Under the pieces are notes generated by a model. The model ran no database searches and was not told where the DNA came from. It saw nothing but the letters and a program-made list of their open reading frames with translations. The translations under genes were made by a program, and so were the position numbers. A DNA stretch of 9,618 nt from assembly GCA_001795165.1 (NCBI GenBank), contig MGNS01000111.1, positions 52,025-61,642 on the forward strand. The letters run 5' to 3'. Position 1 is the first letter of the stretch. Each line of letters opens with the position of its first letter. Shown piece by piece: positions 6,813 to 9,618 of the stretch. This DNA is from Chloroflexi bacterium RBG_16_57_11 (lineage in GTDB: Bacteria; Chloroflexota; Anaerolineae; Anaerolineales; UBA4823).

Positions 6813-8438
6813 TCATTCCATTGTCACGTCCATCCGGTCCTCATCGGTGACCACCTGAGCAGGGGCATCATGCAACCCATCGTGCGCCAGCAGATTACGC
6901 AAGTGCTCGGTGCTGTAATCATCCAGGTCCGCGGAGAACTGCCCACCGGCGTAAAGCACCGTGTTTACCAGACCCATCGGCAGGCGCAGGTCCATCTTTA
7001 TCATCCCCGAATTTAAGTCGCTGACCCGGATACGCAGGTGGCGCCGTTCGGGAGCCGTTTCTGATTTCGGAACCAGGCGCGCCCAGGCACCATGATCCAC
7101 CTCTTCCAACATCTGGCTGGCGGCCTGCGCAGAGATTTTCCCCTCTTCCAGCTGCTCGATGATACTGATCCGCTGGTCCACCACCGCCCAACGTGCCCGG
7201 TCGACGCGCTGCTCCAGCAGATAAAAACCCGCCGCAGCGACAATGCCCAACAAGCCTGCTGCATACCAGAGCCAGTCGGGGTTCAGGTTATCCAGCACCA
7301 GGCCGGCCAGCAACGGACCAATGGCGAATGGAATCACCCAGCTAAAGCCGAAGACCGCCATGTAGCGGCCGCGCATGTCTTCGGGCGCAAACTGGGTGAC
7401 GATGCTTTGACCTACCGGGCTGACCATCATCTCGCCGATGGTTATTATCACCATGGCTACCAGGAAGAAGAAGTATAGTGAAACGAAACCATACATGGCA
7501 AAACCGAATGCATAGAGTAAAGTCCCGGCAGCCATCACCAGCAATGGACGATAGCGAGATACCCAGCGGGTGGTGGGGAACTGGAACAGCACGACCATGG
7601 CGGCATTCAAAGCCAGGATGTAGCTGAAACCTTGCTCGTTGACGCCAAAGTTATCACGCAGAAACACAGCCAGGGTGGTGTTCATCTGGATGTAGACCAA
7701 CACCATCAATGCCGAAGCGCCCAGGAACCACACAAAGGCTTTATCGCGCAGAGCAACGCCATAACCGGCAAATGTCTCCAGGATGCTTTCTTGTGGCTCG
7801 CCCTGTTTTAATTTCGGGTGATACGTCTCTTTGAGGGCGAAAAATACCACTGCTGCTGTGATGCTGCTGGTGATCGCATCGGCGATGAATAGAAACAGGT
7901 AATTGCGCGCTGCCAGTAAACCGCCGATCAGCGGGCCGATCACCACGGCAAGATTGAACACCACCCGCAAGATGCCAAAGCCTTCGGCGCGCTTCTCCTC
8001 CGGTAGAAGATCAGCCACCAATGCTTGTTGCGCCGGTCCGCCGGCATCCGCCAACATCCCTACCACAATGACCACAACCAGGAACACTTCGATCCGGTTG
8101 GTAAGGCCCATCAGGACTGCCGAAAGGGCGCTCATGATCAAACCGAATAGCAGCATCCATTTGCGACCTAAACGGTCGGTCAGCGCGCCTCCGATCATAC
8201 TCCCCACGACGCTTGAAATAGCAAACAATCCGAATAAAATGCCCACCTGGGTCATGGTGATGCCGAACTTGCTGGTCATATAAAGCGTGAAGAAGGGAAA
8301 CAACATCGCCCCGCCCAGGCGGTCGATGAAAGTTGCGCCTACCAGAATCCAGAATTGTCCAGGGAATTCCTTGAAGACGCGCCGGGCTTTCAGCCATTGG
8401 TTACTAGAGGAAGGATTTCGATTGGTCTCTTGCGACAT
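6813..8438 (-). CDS. MFS transporter with a C-terminal YvlB/LiaX-N (SHOCT-like) module
   Basis: This is an inner-membrane major facilitator transporter, 541 aa. Residues about 28-410 hold roughly twelve hydrophobic segments with the MFS motif A GALTDRLGRK (84-93) after the second segment, as in DHA1-type efflux pumps. After the last segment comes a ~125-residue soluble tail (from about 416). It contains an amphipathic helix-turn-helix stretch RISIIEQLEEGKISAQAAS followed by QMLEEV (423-447), then HLRIRVSDLNSG and KMDLRLPMGLV (467-491), and an acidic end. From memory this resembles the YvlB/LiaX N-terminal (SHOCT-like, DUF2089-C) module and is not part of normal MFS proteins, which are about 400 aa. 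The start is the only Met before the first membrane segment; its AGGT sits 12 nt away, so the ribosome-binding site is weak. First gene of the minus-strand block, so it may move the lyase substrate or product; a drug pump is the alternative. Confidence 0.88.
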   Translation of the reverse strand: MSQETNRNPSSSNQWLKARRVFKEFPGQFWILVGATFIDRLGGAMLFPFFTLYMTSKFGITMTQVGILFGLFAISSVVGSMIGGALTDRLGRKWMLLFGLIMSALSAVLMGLTNRIEVFLVVVIVVGMLADAGGPAQQALVADLLPEEKRAEGFGILRVVFNLAVVIGPLIGGLLAARNYLFLFIADAITSSITAAVVFFALKETYHPKLKQGEPQESILETFAGYGVALRDKAFVWFLGASALMVLVYIQMNTTLAVFLRDNFGVNEQGFSYILALNAAMVVLFQFPTTRWVSRYRPLLVMAAGTLLYAFGFAMYGFVSLYFFFLVAMVIITIGEMMVSPVGQSIVTQFAPEDMRGRYMAVFGFSWVIPFAIGPLLAGLVLDNLNPDWLWYAAGLLGIVAAAGFYLLEQRVDRARWAVVDQRISIIEQLEEGKISAQAASQMLEEVDHGAWARLVPKSETAPERRHLRIRVSDLNSGMIKMDLRLPMGLVNTVLYAGGQFSADLDDYSTEHLRNLLAHDGLHDAPAQVVTDEDRMDVTME

Positions 8439-8482
8439 ACAATTTTTTCTACCTGTTCGACTGGATAAAGCGAATGGTTGCT

Positions 8483-8488
8483 ATTTTA
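8483..8488 (-). promoter_or_regulatory. Possible -10 box for the minus-strand operon
   Basis: On the minus strand TAAAAT lies about 45 nt upstream of the transporter start in the divergent intergenic region. No good -35 hexamer sits at 16-18 nt from it, so this is a weak call. Confidence 0.25.
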
Positions 8489-8526
8489 CCTCGTATCGGT
8501 GAACTTACTCACTTCAAGAAAGAAAT

Positions 8527-8555
8527 TTGCATCTATGAAGAGAAGTCGGTATAAT
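8527..8555 (+). promoter_or_regulatory. Near-consensus sigma-70 promoter
   Basis: TTGCAT (8527-8532) and a perfect TATAAT (8550-8555) are separated by exactly 17 nt. Transcription would start near 8562, giving a leader of about 50 nt before the TTG start at 8614. It lies in the divergent region between the minus-strand transporter operon and the plus-strand gene, and is the best promoter match in the window. Confidence 0.75.
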
Positions 8556-8602
8556 CGTGAGATGTTCTCCCTGGATTATCAGCCAGATATTCATTTTGGT
8601 AC

Positions 8603-8606
8603 GGAG
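8603..8606 (+). promoter_or_regulatory. Ribosome-binding site supporting the TTG start at 8614
   Basis: GGAG lies 7 nt before TTG 8614. The frame is closed by a stop (TGA 8608-8610) two codons upstream, so this TTG is the furthest possible start and has a correctly spaced site. The first in-frame ATG (8638) lacks a comparable site. Confidence 0.55.
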
Positions 8607-8613
8607 TTGAAAC

Positions 8614-9120
8614 TTGGCGGTACGCATTCGTAACTACATGCATCCCCACCGGACTCTAGGCCTGTCCACTTCGACCTGGAGGGAGATCCTTAGGTTGGCG
8701 TTGTGGAGCGGCTGGCGTCCTTTGGGAAGCGTGTCACCTGAAGCGCCTTTGATGGATTTTTTGGTTGCAAGGAATTCATCGGAGACTTGGGAAGGAGACA
8801 CCACCTGGCAAGAGGAGGATTCAGTCGTTTATCATCCGTCTGCCATGCTGATCACCTATTTGCCATTCTTGCTTGAAGACGGGCAGACGCATAATGAAAT
8901 CAGCCGGTTGGTGTTGTTAGAAGATGCCCTTAATTTCGCGGACGCGCTGGATAAAGCCTACCAGGCTTACGAGCCAGTTCGGGTTCCTGCATCTTATTTC
9001 TTGTTCGAGCCTGACGATCTGGCGCTGGAGGTGCGTCCAAGCCTGGGCGCGCTTGCGGCTGCGCTCGATGTCTGCCGCCAGGGCTCATTTTCAATCGAGC
9101 CCTGGCGTTATCGGATTTAG
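8614..9120 (+). CDS. Conserved-looking hypothetical protein, 168 aa
   Basis: The function is not recognised. The product is soluble, with no signal peptide or membrane segment, is mildly acidic and rich in Trp, Leu and Ala. A helical N-terminal half contains STWREILRLALWSGWRPLGS (about 19-38), reminiscent of a small uncharacterised family in which a WREIL..A...GW.P.G stretch is followed by a helix like LEDALNFADALDKAYQAYE (about 100-118). I cannot attach a family name to it. The start is TTG with GGAG 7 nt upstream; ATG 8638 would shorten it by 8 residues. The strong promoter at 8527-8555 and a stem-loop within its last codons suggest a single-gene transcript. Codon use resembles the neighbours, so I take it as real. 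Confidence 0.75.
   Translation: MAVRIRNYMHPHRTLGLSTSTWREILRLALWSGWRPLGSVSPEAPLMDFLVARNSSETWEGDTTWQEEDSVVYHPSAMLITYLPFLLEDGQTHNEISRLVLLEDALNFADALDKAYQAYEPVRVPASYFLFEPDDLALEVRPSLGALAAALDVCRQGSFSIEPWRYRI
9076..9107 (+). repeat. Perfect 11-bp stem-loop overlapping the 3' end of the 168-aa gene
   Basis: cgccagggctc (9076-9086) and gagccctggcg (9097-9107) are exact reverse complements around a 10-nt AT-rich loop. The structure ends 10 nt before the TAG stop. The first T-run (gagtttttt, around 9132-9137) comes about 25 nt later, too far for a textbook terminator, so its role is uncertain. Confidence 0.6.
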
Positions 9121-9202
9121 AACCGGGTTGAGTTTTTTCCAAGAGTGACTATCGCAGGTGGCAGAAAAGCTGGTGTGATTATCCTGTTCTGTATTCACAC
9201 AA

Positions 9203-9238
9203 TTGACAGGTGACAAAGCGCTAAAAATATGACATAAT
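9203..9238 (+). promoter_or_regulatory. Promoter-like region upstream of the lipoprotein gene
   Basis: GTGACA (9210-9215) and CATAAT (9233-9238) are spaced by 17 nt, and a perfect TTGACA (9203-9208) sits 7 nt further upstream, with AATATG 17 nt behind it. The region also carries TGACA three times (9204, 9211, 9230). Either hexamer set could serve a sigma-70 promoter with a leader of about 30 nt; which one is used cannot be told. Confidence 0.5.
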
Positions 9239-9274
9239 GGAAGTATAACCTGTCCCCTTGGAAGAGGCGCTGCC

Positions 9275-9618
9275 ATGAAATTTTACACCCAAGTTGCTTG
9301 CCTGACTCTGATCGTTGCAGTTTTTCTTGTGGGATGTGGCGGTACGGCTGCTACACCAGCGGTCGTAGATACTGTCGTCATACCGCCTGAGTCGCCAACA
9401 TCTCCGCCGCCCAACGCCACACAGCCGCTACCTTCTCCCACAACCCAACCACCGACCGAAACGCTGGCATTTCCCTCTTTGACACCACCACCCACCGATA
9501 CAACCCTGCCCACCACTGCTCCGGCAACACCGGTCACCGCGCCGGTCTCTACACAGGCAAACTTACCGGTGGAAGGCGTTTGGACCGGCGGCGGCACGGA
9601 CTTGCTGGTAGATTTCGA
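9275..9618 (+). CDS. Secreted lipoprotein with Pro/Thr-rich linker (3' truncated by window edge)
   Basis: An open frame from ATG 9275 runs off the right edge after about 114 codons. It begins MKFYTQVACLTLIVAVFLVG, a short charged start, hydrophobic core and lipobox L-V-G-C with the lipidated Cys21, so the product should be exported by Sec and anchored as a lipoprotein. Residues about 24-95 are a low-complexity Pro/Thr/Ala/Ser linker with repeated TxPP and PTxT patterns, as is common between lipid anchor and domain in Chloroflexota cell-surface proteins. Residues from about 98 (VEGVWTGGGTDLLVDF) look like the first strand of a folded, possibly beta-rich domain, too short to name. The ribosome-binding site GAAGAGG (9261-9267) is 7 nt from the ATG. 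An unrelated open frame on the opposite strand here is a low-complexity shadow. Confidence 0.8.
   Translation, partial: MKFYTQVACLTLIVAVFLVGCGGTAATPAVVDTVVIPPESPTSPPPNATQPLPSPTTQPPTETLAFPSLTPPPTDTTLPTTAPATPVTAPVSTQANLPVEGVWTGGGTDLLVDF

Noticed and set aside
9108..9140. Intrinsic terminator after the 168-aa gene
   Set aside because: The T-run near 9132 has only a 4-bp aacc/ggtt dyad before it, and the strong hairpin is about 25 nt upstream.
9283..9597. 104-aa minus-strand frame rich in Gly and Val
   Set aside because: It is the reverse reading of the Pro/Thr-rich linker of the lipoprotein, so its composition is an artefact.

Overview
The window looks like a chromosomal segment of a Chloroflexota bacterium, most likely Anaerolineae-like. 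This is inferred from overall style: moderate-to-high G+C, a multi-GAF NarL-type histidine kinase, a lipoprotein with a long Pro/Thr-rich linker after the lipobox, a GlmS/UxaA gene group, and short GC-rich palindromes in intergenic gaps. No rRNA, tRNA, insertion sequence or CRISPR array was seen.

Left part, plus strand (1-3332). The 3' end of an unidentified reading frame (to 94) overlaps the start of a soluble PAS-GAF-GAF-GAF histidine kinase (85-2667). The kinase overlaps by ATGA a NarL/LuxR-type response regulator (2664-3332). The pair is a complete cytosolic two-component system whose output is transcriptional.

Middle part, minus strand (8438 down to 3346). A four-gene, probably co-transcribed block reads: MFS transporter with an extra C-terminal cytosolic module (8438-6813), a 93-aa SAF-domain subunit (6672-6391), a 388-aa UxaA/SuyB-type lyase subunit (6377-5211), and a GlmS-type glutamine:fructose-6-phosphate aminotransferase (5139-3346). 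Hairpin or palindromic elements lie in both larger gaps of the block (6712-6730 and 5161-5197). A plausible reading is uptake or export of a sugar acid or sulfonate, its dehydration or desulfonation by the two-subunit lyase, and a link to hexosamine metabolism through GlmS. The substrate cannot be fixed from sequence alone. The block converges on the response regulator gene with only 13 bases between the stop codons.

Right part, plus strand (8439-9618). A divergent intergenic region carries a near-consensus sigma-70 promoter (TTGCAT, 17 bp, TATAAT). It drives a 168-aa protein of unknown function that apparently starts with TTG. After it comes a second promoter-like region and the start of a lipoprotein gene that runs off the window.

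The most notable points are the MFS transporter fused to a YvlB/LiaX-N (SHOCT-like) type tail, the GlmS-like enzyme with altered glutaminase-loop residues in an operon with a split UxaA/SuyAB-type lyase, a 15-nt in-frame tandem repeat inside GAF2 of the kinase, and several precise stem-loops at gene ends and starts.
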